DNA of 50,436 nucleotides, taken from Mnemiopsis leidyi. Taxonomy: Eukaryota > Ctenophora > Tentaculata > Lobata > Bolinopsidae. The notes beneath the pieces were generated by a model. It saw only the letters and a list, made by a program, of their open reading frames with translations, searched no databases and had not been told where the DNA came from. The position numbers and the translations under genes were made by a program. This document shows, in pieces, positions 28,631-41,400 of the stretch (position 1 is its first letter; the number at the start of each line of letters is the position of its first letter). The DNA lies in contig JH153466.1 in assembly GCA_000226015.1 (NCBI GenBank), positions 81,858 through 132,293 of the forward strand. The letters run 5' to 3'.

Positions 28631-30839
28631 GTTCCTGCCTCCTGCAGGCATTCCGACTCCTATCTCTCACATCATGATCTTATAACAGGAATGTGGGTGA
28701 TGAGACTGTATCTTTTTTACTTAAGATGGAATTCAAAATATTCATTCTTAGTATTAATTAATTAATATTGTTTTTTATTTCAAGCAGGTAGTGGAGACTC
28801 GAGACCTAACTTAAGACGAGGTGAAACATATTTTTGACATATTTCTTAGTAATTCAAAACTCTGAATTATCCCTGCAGTGTGGATGTTTGACTGATGCTT
28901 GAAAATTCCTTAAAGTTTTCAATTTCAGCCGCAAGTTGCCAGATAGATGGTAGAGCTTTAGAGGAAGCCAGGCAGCTATGTCAGGGACACAAGACTACTG
29001 CAACTCTGGATGGAAAACGAAAACAATTTGTTCGAAGTGCCACAAGTATAACATGACTAGTTCTTTTGTGAACTAATTTTATTGTCAACTAGTTCTCTAT
29101 AACTTTAGTTTTACTTCTAGACAAAAGTAGTACATTTAATCATGTTTGTCTTCTTGAAGAGGCAATTGTTTTATGATTCAACCAAAATGGAGGGTTCGCA
29201 TCATGAGCCATTACGTAATTGCTCCTAATTAAGAGTGTGGATAACTACAAGATAACATTCTGATCATGCCCAATCCCCTGCAGGTGCGGCACTCACTAAA
29301 ACACGAAATTCTAGCCCAGTACCACGTCTCCCACCAATACTGCCTACTCTCCAAGAAGCAGGCTGTAGTAAGATGGGGAAACAGAAAAGTTTGAAGTTTG
29401 AGAAAGTTGTAGAAGTACCGTCACATGGTAGACCAAAGGAGAAAATTTGTCGTGAGTTACTGACTCAGAAGCATTGAGTTTTGAAAGAACATTTGCACAA
29501 ATTTTTAATCATTTACACCTTTACAAATTTAGGCAATTTAGGTGGTTTAGTTTTCAATAGCGCAGAACAATTACTTCTCAAATAGATTTTGTTAAAAAAT
29601 AGATAATCAACAGCATGTATGTATGCTTTTTTCGGCCAATTTTCAGTGAAAAGCTGCTTCATTGTTCGGTTTACAAGACAGTTTTTGACCCCAGTGCAAT
29701 AGCCAATACGATACATTAAATGTAATTTTCAAATACAAGATTGTAATTTGACGCTCATTAGGTTGTGATGTGTATAAGGCCCACCCTGTTAATGTGGGTT
29801 TCAACATGGGTCTCACTTCTCAGCATCAAAGTACATACCTGTATAGTGTATACTGTATAAAATGTATACATAAAATTCACTAAGTCCTCCTACGGGATGT
29901 GTATTATATCTTAAGGAAAACAAGGTTAAAATATTTTTTTTTGTTTTGTTCGAGGTATATTGCGTTAAATCATTTAACCTAAATGTATGTACTTCGTACA
30001 ATGATTAATCAGTGCAAAAATGTGGACAACTTTTCTTGGTCATGTACAAGATGTATTCACATACGACGTTCACAGAGTCCAATGTATATACATACACATT
30101 GGGCTAAATGTAGTCTTTACACAGAATGAACACAGTATGTTTAATACATTATACAATATGTATACAGTATGTACACATATTTACAGCTTACATCGTGTGT
30201 ACTGTGTACACGTTATACATTTATCATGAAATAACTTAAAAACACAGGAACTGAAATTATATCCGGATTTAGACTTCTACCAAAGCGCCCAAAAGCAACA
30301 ATATTCATAAAACCAGGTTTGTAACAGTGCAGCATAACTCTGTGCATCTCTGTTTGACAAGCATGATGGGGGGACAAGCATGAGCATAAAACAGATTTTT
30401 TTAGTCTGACAAAGATTTGTGGGGTTAAATGTACTAGAGTGTTCAAAAACAGTGCAGCACCCCCTTGTTATCATGAATAATGGTCATAAGTTGTCTGTGG
30501 AGCAGCGGTTGTAGCTACAGGCCAAAGAAGCATTTCTTGAAGAACTGAATTTATAATTCTTAATAAACACGCTCTCTCTCTAACCTTCAATAAAGTGACA
30601 GACAACCAGATAAAATTCTTGATATTTCGAGGATTTATCCCAGTACCATAGGTGCATTGGCTAGAAAGGCAGTGTGCTCAATCGACGAAGCCGTCAGAGA
30701 AATGACAAGCACCTTTCTGCATAACCTAATTCCTAATGAGCTGTCGCCGAATTCTACTAAATCAAAGATACTGGGTAAAAGTAAGTATACGAATCAAAGC
30801 TTTAACGGAGTTAAAATAGCGACACAACCAGACATATGA
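28097..30839 (+). CDS. Unrecognised five-exon gene, 5' end interleaved with CRELD
   Basis: I do not recognise this protein. Exons: 28097-28220, 28788-28820, 28929-29045, 29284-29451, 30610-30839; 223 residues, with GT-AG junctions whose phases all agree. The ATG at 28097 (acaacaATG) has an in-frame TAA at 28082. Residues 5-12 are RRRRRRKR, a possible nuclear localisation signal. The middle is rich in Ser, Arg and Lys with a proline stretch (SPVPRLPPILP). The last exon encodes a more structured part (ARKAVCSIDEAVREMT, FLHNLIP). No signal peptide or membrane segment. Exon 1 lies in CRELD intron 2 on the opposite strand, and intron 1 spans CRELD exons 1 and 2. An open + strand frame over CRELD exon 1 also fits the phase, but it is antisense to the signal peptide and was left out. 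Exon 2 is short and the 1.16-kb last intron could hide another exon. Confidence 0.5.
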
Positions 30840-31232
30840 CATAACTCTAAATTTACTGCTATCATGCAATATTACAGTCTATATTGATACGGGGACCTTC
30901 GCTAGATATAAGATTCAGTATTTCAGATTCCATATCTTAATTCTATGAAATGTGATATCAGCAGAAAACTGAGGTCTGTCTTGCAGTAAAAATCACTCCA
31001 GAGTCGTGGCTGGGAATTAATGGCTAGATCAAACGTTAAATCAGGAAATAAGGTAAGTTGTTCAAGGGTCACGGTGCAAAAATCTTCAGAGACTCCAAGA
31101 GCAAACGCAATCAATATGATATGAGAAGGACAACCTGTGTTACACTACGTGGAGCTACATGCGCTCGCCACAAAGTATATGGATGCTAACAGCTCACTCT
31201 CTGCGCGCGCAAACCACGTGACCTAATTTTGA

Positions 31233-31251
31233 CCAATAGGAGGGCTCCACG
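31233..31251 (+). promoter_or_regulatory. ER stress response element (ERSE)
   Basis: An exact match to CCAAT-N9-CCACG (ccaat, aggagggct, ccacg), 98 bases before the GRP94 start codon. ERSE is bound by NF-Y plus ATF6/XBP1 and is the defining promoter element of GRP94 and GRP78 genes in vertebrates. A ccacgtga motif lies just upstream at 31214. Confidence 0.85.
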
Positions 31252-31349
31252 ATGCGTACATCGCGTAGGAGCTACTGAACTCTGACAGTTTTTCTATCAT
31301 ACACCTTTTCGTCGTTGAACTTTCTTCTCTCACATAACTTTGACTGGTT

Positions 31350-34300
31350 ATGAAGATCTACCTCTTAGGCATCTGTTGCCTTCTTGCCCTTTCAGGTAAA
31401 TAAAGGTCTTACTTAAGTTTATTGTTAACATTTGACAGCTTCGTGCCATCCTTTCTCGAACTTTCCACTGCTACTCTACCTTAAACTTTTGGCGGCAAAA
31501 TTCCAATGGTATTCTAAAGTATACACAATGTATAGAGAATGTTGTCGAGGATAAGAACTGAATATGTGCCTTCAGCTTTATCGTATTTCAATTAGTGCTG
31601 CTGTTGTAAAGTTTTATCGTCATGATTATCAATGTGTCCTCCTTCTTACAAAGCAAATGGCAACAGCTGTACAGCTCTTTATTAAGATCAAGACCACTTT
31701 ATCCCATTGCGTTAAGTTGCTACCGACGTATCATTTAATTTCATTTCCGGTGCAAGAACCTGTATTTCACATCTGCCAAGTCAGAAAGTAATTTGTTCAT
31801 TGCTTCTCACGGTTATATTGCAAATCCTGTCAAATCATACTCAAAATTTAACTTTATTCGGTTTCAGGGCTCACTAAGGCCGAAGATGAGGCCGTGGAAA
31901 TTGATGGAACTGTCGAGGAAGATCTTGGAAAGAGCACAATTGGATCCAAAACTGACGATGAAACTGTAGAGAGGTAATGTCCACATTCCCAGTGAAATGA
32001 AGCTCCCAGTGTCTGTCGCATATCTGAGAGCGTCTTTGAATTATGAAGCTCTAGGAAGTGTGTTCGACTTTAAACAGTCCTGCAAATTCTTGGTCGAGAC
32101 AATTACTTTCTTAGCCGAAAGCAAATTCTTGATCAAAGCTTAGTTCATGGTTTTTGATTTGTAGAATTTATATTCAAATTTATTAACTGCTGAAGCCGTC
32201 CATGACATAAATGGTATCGTTTAAAGTACAGCAAAATGAACCGACCAAATTACTAACTTACTAACCAAATCATTAGGGAGGAAGAGGCCATCAAGTTAGA
32301 TGGTTTGAACGTCTCGCAGATGAAAGCCATGCGTGAAGCTGCCGAGAAGCACGAATACCAGGCTGAAGTAAACAGGATGATGAAACTCATCATCAACTCC
32401 CTCTACAGGAACAAGGAGGTAATTCAGTCAACTGTTTGAGAATAATTGAAAACTATAAATCTGCATTACTAATCGAAATCGGCAGAACTAAATTCATCTA
32501 CTAAGATAAAATAGTTACCCACTTTAATTACTTTTCATGCTTATTCACATAGATATAAAAAGTTGTAGTCATCCTCTTACTCCTTATGAAAGTGATAAAC
32601 CCACGTTTTCCTCCTGATCTACAAGAAAGTCCTTCCACCTAGATTTTCCTGAGAGAGCTGATCTCCAATGCCTCCGACGCTCTAGACAAGATCAGATTCA
32701 TGTCCCTGACTGACCCTAACGTCCTGTCCGCCACCTCGGACCTCAAGGTCATGATCAAGCCGGACAAAGAGAACCACGCTCTTCACATTATCGATACTGG
32801 CATCGGAATGACAAGACAGGACCTCGTCAAAAACCTCGGTTAGTTTCTCACGGTTTTTCAAACATAAAAAACTAGGTGTTTACGTCCTTGTCAAACTTTT
32901 CGTTGATACGCTTTAAGCATGAATTTGGATAATTTCCATGCATGCAGCCAACTTCGTCACTGAAAGACAAGAAGTCTACTTGTTTTCACAGATTGTACGT
33001 CATAGTTGAGATTCCTGTGCTTGCTATTTACCTGTGTAGAGCTGTGTTTAAATTTAATCACAGTTACACACTTCAATTAACTGAGCTTCCATGACATTGT
33101 GCCACGTAATCTGTTAGAATAACACATGCACCTCCGACCCGGAAAGTCACAGCAGCTCTTTTTGTGCTGTCCTTACACCCCCTCACGATACTTAAACGTA
33201 CTGTGTAGCCTAATACTGCTTGAAAAGCTTGCAAGTTACACTCACTGATTTGAAGAAAATTGCAATTTTCTAGTGTAAGCATGTTAACCGTGCCCAAATT
33301 TAATAAAAGGAAGTAGAGGTAGTGTGTAATATAGCCTTGGCCGTTCAAGTTATTGCATCATATTATGCCTTATATGTGTACACCCGACATTGTAGCTGCT
33401 TCAATATGATCTCGTTGCGTGTAAAGCGTAAGATGAAATTTAATTAACCTTAAATTTTGGATATTTATTGTTATCCACACAGAAAAAGCGCGGCAATTTA
33501 GAATGGCGGGAATGAAATGTGCTTCTAAAGCGGTTACCAAATTTGGAGACTTTTGTTATGTACTGTACACCAAATTGAATCCTGTCCAAACCACAAAAAA
33601 TTGTCTCAATGTCGACTTTAAAATTTAAATTCTCATAACTCACAAAACCCAGGAACTATCGCCAAGTCCGGAACATCCGAATTCCTGGCCAAGATGGAGG
33701 AAGGCGAGACCATGAGTACGGACCTTATTGGACAGTTCGGAGTTGGTTTCTACTCCTCCTTCCTGGTTGCCGACACCGTCGTCGTGACCAGCAAACACAA
33801 CGACGACGAACAGTACATCTGGGAGTCTGACGCCGGCAGTTTCACCGTCTCCAAGGATCCCCGAGGAGACACCCTCGGACGTGGAACTCAGATCAGGTGA
33901 GGTCCAATGGTCCAAATCTTGTTTAAAATAACACCAGAAATGCAGGATTTACAATTTTTGACAAATTTTTATTGAACTTTGGATCAATTGTGAACAGGAA
34001 ATTTCGTTTTTTCCATTTTCTCGATACTCGTGTGTCGTTTCACATTAAAAACCGTCGCCAAGCTCTATCAAATCTTTTTCTGACATAGCTAACTTACGTG
34101 CCAAGCTCTATTATCAAGTCTTGTTTCGACATAGCTAACTTACGTGGCTCCTTTTAGCTAAACTACGTGTCCAATGCTTTCTAGTCTGGCAAACTTTGTT
34201 ACCTTTAATAAAGAGAACAAAAGGTTTTTAGAGCTTTATACAGCTGGTGCAAGGCTTTAATTATGTGCCCAATTAACACGCGGGAACAGGTGGAACAGGT

Positions 34301-37023
34301 TGTTTCGTTTTACACGTGTAACAACCACGTAACTGTATATATAACACGTGTAACAAACTCGTGTATTGTTAAACCATGGTATCACAACCTGTAACAAACC
34401 ACTCCTTTCAGTTTGTTCATGAAAGAAGAAGCCTATGACTTCCTCGAGGAGCACACCATCAAAGATCTTGTAGTCAAATACTCCCAGTTCATCAACTTCC
34501 CTATCCACTTGTGGACTAGCAAAACTGAGAAGGTGAGATGACTTACTTGTCCTATCTTTAATTTCTGGCCTCCAGATTTTCTTAGCCCCCTTAATTTCTG
34601 TCCTGATATACACGCAGTAGCTATGCTCCTATTAAACATTCCAGAACTGTACATGTGGGAAACATTACATACCGGAGCTGCTTAGTGCAGTGTACTGTAC
34701 TAATGTACTCGGAGTACATTAGAGAGTCAGGGGGTGTACACTGTACATATCTAGGGTAGAACTCCTTTCCTACTAAGTGGTACATGAACCTGGTGCCGAC
34801 CAATACATTTATCCCACATTTATCTTTATCAGCATGGGGCGCCCCGATTGTAATATGACCCGAATAAGTTCTTCCATTGTTTGAATTTCTGGTTAACGTG
34901 CTTTTGGAGATATTAAATTGCGGAATCGCCATAAATTGTAGCATGTCTTCTGTACCCACGTATCATGGAAGTTTTTTTTTTCCGGAAAAGTGATGAAAGT
35001 TCTTTTAGTGCTAAGTGTTAAAATGCCTAACAAACAACACTTTTCAGGTTGAGGAGCCGATTGAAGAAGACGAAAAAGCCGAAGCCAAAGAAGGAGAAAC
35101 TGACGACGATGTCAAAGTAGAAGACGAAGATGACGAGAAGCCCAAAGTAAGGATGGTCGACAAGACCGTCTACGACTGGGAGGTAATGAACGATAACAAG
35201 CCCATCTGGTTGAGAGCCCCCAAGGATGTCGAACAGGAGGACTACAACGCTTTCTACAAGAGCTTCAGCAAGGACACTGACGAGCCTCTTGCCCACGTCC
35301 ACTTCTCCGCTGAGGGAGAGGTCACCTTCAGATCCATCCTCTACGTCCCTAAGACCGCCCCTTATGACCTCTACCAGGATTATGGTTAGTTAACATTAAG
35401 TTAAATCATTTAGTTGGTTCACATTAGTTAACATTTAGTTAGTTAACATTAACATTTAGTTAGTTAACATTTAGTGTAAATGTTAATCTAGTTTCATTTC
35501 TATTGCATAAAGTTATATCGCATATTTTTTGCAAATCTGTATATATTTCATCTCGATAATTTTAGAAAATGAGGAATCTATTTCTTTTAAACCCTGATGA
35601 CTTCAGGAAAAGCTACTGACAACATCAAGATGTACGTAAAGAGAGTTTTCATCACCGACGATTTCGAAGAGATGATGCCCAAATACCTTTCATTTATCAA
35701 GGTAAATTCAATTTTTCTATGCATTAGAGTTAGAATTCTTGCTTTACAAAGCTATTTATAACTGGAATTTCAATTTTAAGTTGATTCTCAGCACATGAAG
35801 TTGAAAAACTGTTATATTTTGTCGTCAACATAACTCTTGTTTTCACACTTGAGTAAATCAAGTCTTTTCTAATTGCCCATATAATAATGATACTCTTTCA
35901 GGGAGTTGTAGACAGTGACGATCTCCCTCTGAACGTCTCCAGGGAAACTCTTCAGCAGAACAAGCTCCTCAGAGTCATCAAGAAGAAACTCGTCCGTAAA
36001 GCCCTGGATATGTTGAAGAAGATGAGTGACGAGGATTACGAGAAGTTCTACAAAGAGTTCGGAACGAACGTAAAACTCGGCGTGATGGAGGACCACAGCA
36101 ACAGAAACAGGCTGGCCAAGCTCCTCAGATGGCAGTCGAGCAACAGCGACGAAGGTCTCACCTCCCTGACTTCTTATATGGAGAGAATGAAGGAGAAACA
36201 AGATCACATCTACTTCATGACCGGAACTAGCCGTGCCGAATGCGAGAAGTCTCCTTTCGTCGAGAAGCTCCTCAAGAAGGGATACGAAGTTCTCTACCTG
36301 GTTGATCCTATTGATGAGTACACCGTCCAGAACTTGCCCGAATTCGAGGGAAAGAAGTTCCAGAACGCCGCCAAGGAGAACCTTAACTTGAACGAATCTG
36401 ACAAAGCTAAGGAAACCATGGAGGTTCTGGGAAGGGAATTCGATACCCTCCTCAACGGACTCAAAGACAAGATCCTGAGCTCTGGAATCGAAAAGGCAGT
36501 TCTATCTACTCGTCTGGTCGGATCTCCTTGCGCCCTTGTCGCCAGCCAATACGGTCACTCTGGAAACATGGAACGAATCATGAAATCTCAGGCTTATGCC
36601 AAGGCTGGAGGTGCTGATGTCAGCGTTCAGAAAAAGATTCTAGAGTTGAACCCCTTCCATCCCCTCGTCAAGGAACTCAACACCCTCTATAAGGCCGATC
36701 CCGAATCCGAATCTGCCAAGGATCTCGCCAACTCTCTCTACGACACCGCGCTCCTAAGGTCTGGATACTCACTCCGAGACACCACCGCCTTCAGCGACCG
36801 TATGGACAAACTCCTCAGACGAAGCTTTAACGTTGATGCCGACGCCCAGGTTGAAATTCCTCCTGAACTGGACGAGGAAGAAGAAGCTAAAGCCGAGGAC
36901 GAAAGTGCCGAGGAGAGTGCCGAGGAAGATGTTGCCGCCGACGAAGAGGCTGCTCCCGCTGAAGATGCCCCCGCTGAAGAGCCAGCTGCTGAATCTTCTG
37001 AAGCCCCCAAGGATGAGTTGTAA
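31350..37023 (+). CDS. HSP90B1: Endoplasmin / GRP94 (ER HSP90)
   Basis: ATP-dependent chaperone of the ER lumen that folds secreted and membrane proteins, such as integrins and Toll-like receptors in other animals. Exons: 31350-31395, 31868-31973, 32277-32418, 32643-32838, 33653-33896, 34412-34532, 35048-35384, 35607-35701, 35902-37023; 802 residues, all phases consistent. It starts with a signal peptide ([16 protein letters not shown]). The N-terminal ATPase domain shows [34 protein letters not shown] and [15 protein letters not shown]. Exon 7 begins with the acidic charged linker ([17 protein letters not shown]). The middle domain shows [27 protein letters not shown] and [13 protein letters not shown]. 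The 1.1-kb last exon carries the C-terminal dimer domain and an acidic Ala/Glu tail ending KDEL. Codon use is C-ending and biased, fitting high expression. An ERSE lies just upstream and AATAAA occurs at 37569. Confidence 0.97.
34700..34722. repeat. 23-bp palindrome in a GRP94 intron
   Basis: ctaatgtactc and gagtacattag pair perfectly around a single g. The surrounding 34621-34959 contains a 112-codon minus-strand frame of no recognised family, possibly a decayed repeat. Confidence 0.6.
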
Positions 37024-38452
37024 ACCGGTTGTTCTAGAAGACGTCCTACGACGTTATCTGTAACCAATGACTCTTCACTTCCCTAAATCCATCAGAAGCA
37101 TATTTCCAAATATTGCGAAGTTCAACCTAGTGGGACTTTTGTTTAAGTAAGTTATTGTTGAGTTTTTAGCTCTGGTTGTAGAGCCTCTATCTTAATATGA
37201 TGCTATAATTACATGTTAGCAAGGATAAATTTAGAGAAGGTTTGGATTTATTTTTGAAATGTTTTAACACCTTGAAAAGCACATTTTGCCACCATAAACA
37301 TTATACGTAGGTTATTCAACTCGCTGGCTGAGAAAAAATAGAAACTTCTTGACATCTTAGAAACGAGCATTATATATTTGGAACCCTGGGCATTTTCAGA
37401 ACAAAGAGCTACTTTTGAATTTGAATTGGGGCACTTGCAATTTTTACATTGTTTATATTTGATGTTAGCTTTGGTATTCAATTGTGTATTCAACTTATTT
37501 AAAGTTTGTGACGAAAATAACTTCTTTTGTTGTTTATCAAATAGAATTTCAGCAATATCCCTGATAAAAATAAATACCTATGAGCAATCAAATTTAACAT
37601 TCAATAACGAACAATTACATGAAAACTGATGATATTGCTCGAGCATAGTTTATCACTTTCTCTTCTAGAGAAGCCTGGCACATTTATTTCACACATTCCA
37701 TTACAATTTTTAATTTTTTCAAATTTCCCAGCGTGAATCTGATAGAGTCTCACGTGTAGCAAAGTCTAATTGCGTTTGACTGATCTCCCAAGAAATATGG
37801 TAGTGAAATTCCAAGCAGATAGCATGTAGCACTGCTACATGCTATGTACTAGCAGGTCTCGCAAACACACCTCATTTCAACTTGCGAGCTTTGAAATCCA
37901 TCTCCTGAGATCTTTCGTCGCTTTAACAAAGTAGCACTGAAATTGTATCGGAATAAAGCTAATAAACTAAATTATCGATCGTGAGAATGAGATCATCGAA
38001 TAGTATTTAAGTCAGGGCAAGGCCGGACAAGTCAACTGCGTCCCATGGCATGGCCATGAGCATTGACATTGAGTCGTGAATCGTGTAGAAGTTAATATTC
38101 TCTAGCTTTTAAAATCATTATTTGTATTCTATTTTAAGAGGTTACCTTTATCGTTCAGATCAATTTTCAACTTTGTCGAAGTGGTGGCATTAAAGTTCAC
38201 AAAAAGTTAGAGACCAATTTAACGCGATTTAAAAAAGCATCCTCCCATTCCAAATCCAATGAATGTAAGCCCTAAAATTCGTCAATGCAATTGCAATTTG
38301 CAAAACAATGGATTACTGTCAAAATTTCGGCAGTTTATTTCGGTCCTGAACAGAGCCAGAACATTGCCCTACACGAAACATGGCCACGGTACAGTATTAT
38401 TTCGTCCTACTAGATATGTCCGACCTATGAGTATAAATAAATAATTACTTAC
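37024..38452. other. GRP94 3' UTR and region towards the cyclin gene
   Basis: Follows the GRP94 stop. AATAAA at 37569-37574 is a candidate poly(A) signal; another aataaa lies near 37952. A hairpin with a 12-bp perfect stem and one-base loop (tagcatgtagca / tgctacatgcta) occupies 37820-37844. The right part may hold the last cyclin exon (38007-38099). Confidence 0.5.
38007..38099 (-). CDS. Candidate last exon of the cyclin gene
   Basis: A phase-0 open segment of 30 codons after an AG on the minus strand, ending DAVDLSGLALT and a stop. Phase fits the donor of the cyclin exon at 38453. The alternative is read-through of that donor to a stop at 38369. There is no conserved motif to decide. Confidence 0.25.
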   Translation of the reverse strand, partial: NINFYTIHDSMSMLMAMPWDAVDLSGLALT

Positions 38453-41400
38453 TGGATGTAGGTTAGTCTGAGAGACAATGTCATTGAGGAGTTCCAGACA
38501 CACTTCACCACCCAGCAGTCTGTTTACAGATTCTAACAGACAAGCTCCTGCTATCACACTAGGGGGGTGCAGAACTGACTCGTACTCTGAAGACGTTATA
38601 GTTATACTTATAACTTAGTTAATTTAGGGGTGCAGAACTTATAGTTATACTTAGTTGTACTTATATCTTCTTTTATTTAGGGGTGCAGAACTGACTCGTA
38701 CTCTGAAGACGTTATAGTTATACTTATAACTTCGTTAATTTACGGATGCAGAACTGACTCGTACTATATCTGTACTGTCAATCCATAGTCATAGTCTGTC
38801 AATCCATAGTCATAGTCCCATGGCCATACTACATCAACATGAGTATAAAATCACAACCTAAACCAAGGTTGCGGGGTGGTGGTTGCATTATGTTCGTTTA
38901 CTTATTAGGCAATCAAGAACAGTTGTAAAGTTAAGTGCTTGATATTGTCTGTGTGGGCAGTGGGGAGTAGCCAAAGGTAAATGCAATAACTCATTAGCAC
39001 AACCACTGTCTCAAAATCGACCCAATCTATTTATATTTCTTTAGGCTGATTTCGAACTGAAAGCGAAGCCTCCTGCCACAATTTCATGCTACGTAACCTT
39101 AAGCAATATTACTTTTACTCAAGTAATACTAAGAAAAGCTAAAGATAAAACGATGTCTCACGTTGTGACTAAATACCAAATACGAAAAAACATCCAATGA
39201 GAACAATCACCTGAATAGAAAACTGGGAGGAGGTTATGAGAATGGTAGATGACGTCACATATCACATCTCTAGGGAAGTTGTCTGACAGTGTCTGGGTGA
39301 AGGGGAGAAAGTAATCTGTTGGGAGGACCAGGTTATCCTGCGATATCCTTACTGTGTTCAGAAACTGATCTTCTATTTTCTGAAGGGACAATTCTAGTAA
39401 GTTTTGAAAATTGATCAAAACTTTTAAGATAGGCAGTGGGTATCGCTATCGTTTTGAAGTGGCTTCCCTATCGGCTAAGAAAGAAGAAAGTTTTAAGTTA
39501 AACCGAATGCAAACAACTTTTATGAAAAATACCATTTATGAAATTTTGAAATTCGCAAAAAAGAAAACAGCTGGTAGTGGTACAACGTTAAACCATATAG
39601 TATCAGCAAAGATATTCGCGGAATTTGGTCTTCAAATGTGGGAGATCATGTTTAAAAGTTTTAAGTTCAACTGGAAATTACAACGAACTTTTTAAAACGC
39701 TTAACCAGTTAGGTACACTTTAATTGTTAAAGTGAAAAATTAACTGTCAGTTAACTTAAGATATAGGTAAAAGTCAACTTTTAGTTTGAGAGTCATTAGT
39801 TCATTACATACTTTATTGGTTTAAATATTTTTATGTCATGTCAATTGCATAGTTTTTAGTCGTTTCAAGATGAGTCTGCTGTCAAAAATAGTTGACTATG
39901 AATATGACAGCATTTCAGATAGAAAATAGAGAGGCACTCATGGTAAGATTATTAACTGATTCAAGTTCGGTTCATGAATAAAACTATGCTATAAATAGAG
40001 AGAGATATCCGTCAGGAACATCAGGAGGATCATGATCATGTTCCAGCAGTCTTGCAGCAGACTGCTACAGGCATTGTGTCAGAGCGAAAAATAATTCAAA
40101 TCGCCTCCAAATTACCACTTCTAGCTATAAAATCTTAGTCATATATATAACTAACGACTCAGTATCCCACACAAGATGAATATTCAACTGCACATCACGT
40201 TTTAATGATTAAACGAAAACACCAGACATGTTGACTGTTGTTGTCAGTACCTTTAGTTTGCTAATGCGATAGTAGTTTTCCAGAGCGCTGATGCCAAGCG
40301 GGGAGTCAGGTTCTAAGACCCTGCTTGCACAGAGGAGGGCTGAGAGGGCAGTGTCCTGGAGATCATCTACTGAGACGGTCTCGACTGAGAGGTACCTGTC
40401 GAATATACAACAAGCTGCTGTGTACACTGCTGCTCCTCCTGGTGAGGCTTCTGTACTGTCTATCAGCTGAGGGTTACGTTTAAACTTGATGTAGGATTCT
40501 TAGTGGTGTGTCATGAAAAAATAAGAGCAAGTACACCCAAATCAAAATCGGTAAAAGGGCCATATAGTTTGGTGAGTGGGGCAATTGCCAATTGGCACCA
40601 ATGGTGCCGCACCATTGATGGTCCCAGTCGCCATTAGCGCCATTAATTGGTGCCGATGGCGATCGCCATTGGCGACCATGGGATTGGGATCCATTATAAT
40701 AGAACCAATGATCCACTCGATGGCGATACTTTTTTAACAATCACCACTTAGAGTGAATGAACAATGGAACCAATGGCGATTCATTTATGACAATAGCGAC
40801 AGTGGCACAACCATTGTCGCCATTTGCGCCGGGATGGAATTTATGGCACAACTGTCGCCATTGGCGCCTCTGTTGATATTGTCACCAATAATTCACCATT
40901 GGCTCCATTGTCGCCATTGGCACCAATGGCATAATTGGCGCTATTGGAATTCCAAATGATCCATTCACTCTGAGTGGTGATCGTGAATGGAGCATCGCCA
41001 TGATCGAGTAGTTCCATTGGTTCCATTATAATGGATCCAATGGTCGCCAATAGTGATCGCCATTGGCGCCAATGGAACACAACCATAGGCGATCGGGACC
41101 ACCATTGGCACCTTCATCACTAGACACTATTGGCGCCAATGAAACATCCATTTGTTCGCCATTGAGTGGATCCATTGGCGTCAATGGTGCCAATTGCCCC
41201 ACTCAACAACTTTATGAACCTTTTGCCTCAAAATCAAATAGCTAAGCACATGACTTTCATTACATTTACAAGTAAAACTGCCATTTTAATCAGCAATGAC
41301 TTGTATCTTAGTCCTATGTCGACTCACTTCGAATATCCAATCTAAAGCAATCTTCCTCATATGAGGAGTAACCCTGCCTCTCTGGATCAATGTCAAATAG

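Noticed and set aside
28526-28765. + strand frame (DITFALLGEERRSK) that fits the phase of the unknown gene
   Set aside because: Exactly antisense to CRELD exon 1, whose signal peptide, CDVC motif and splice phase are much stronger evidence. The unknown gene's exons join in phase without it.
34621-34959. 112-codon minus-strand frame in a GRP94 intron
   Set aside because: No family motif, no splice support, and it lies around a palindrome; treated as chance or decayed repeat.
36738-37067. Ser/Ala-rich minus-strand frame over the GRP94 3' end, and similar frames at 33640, 35027 and 35869
   Set aside because: Antisense shadows of GRP94 coding exons caused by its biased codon use.
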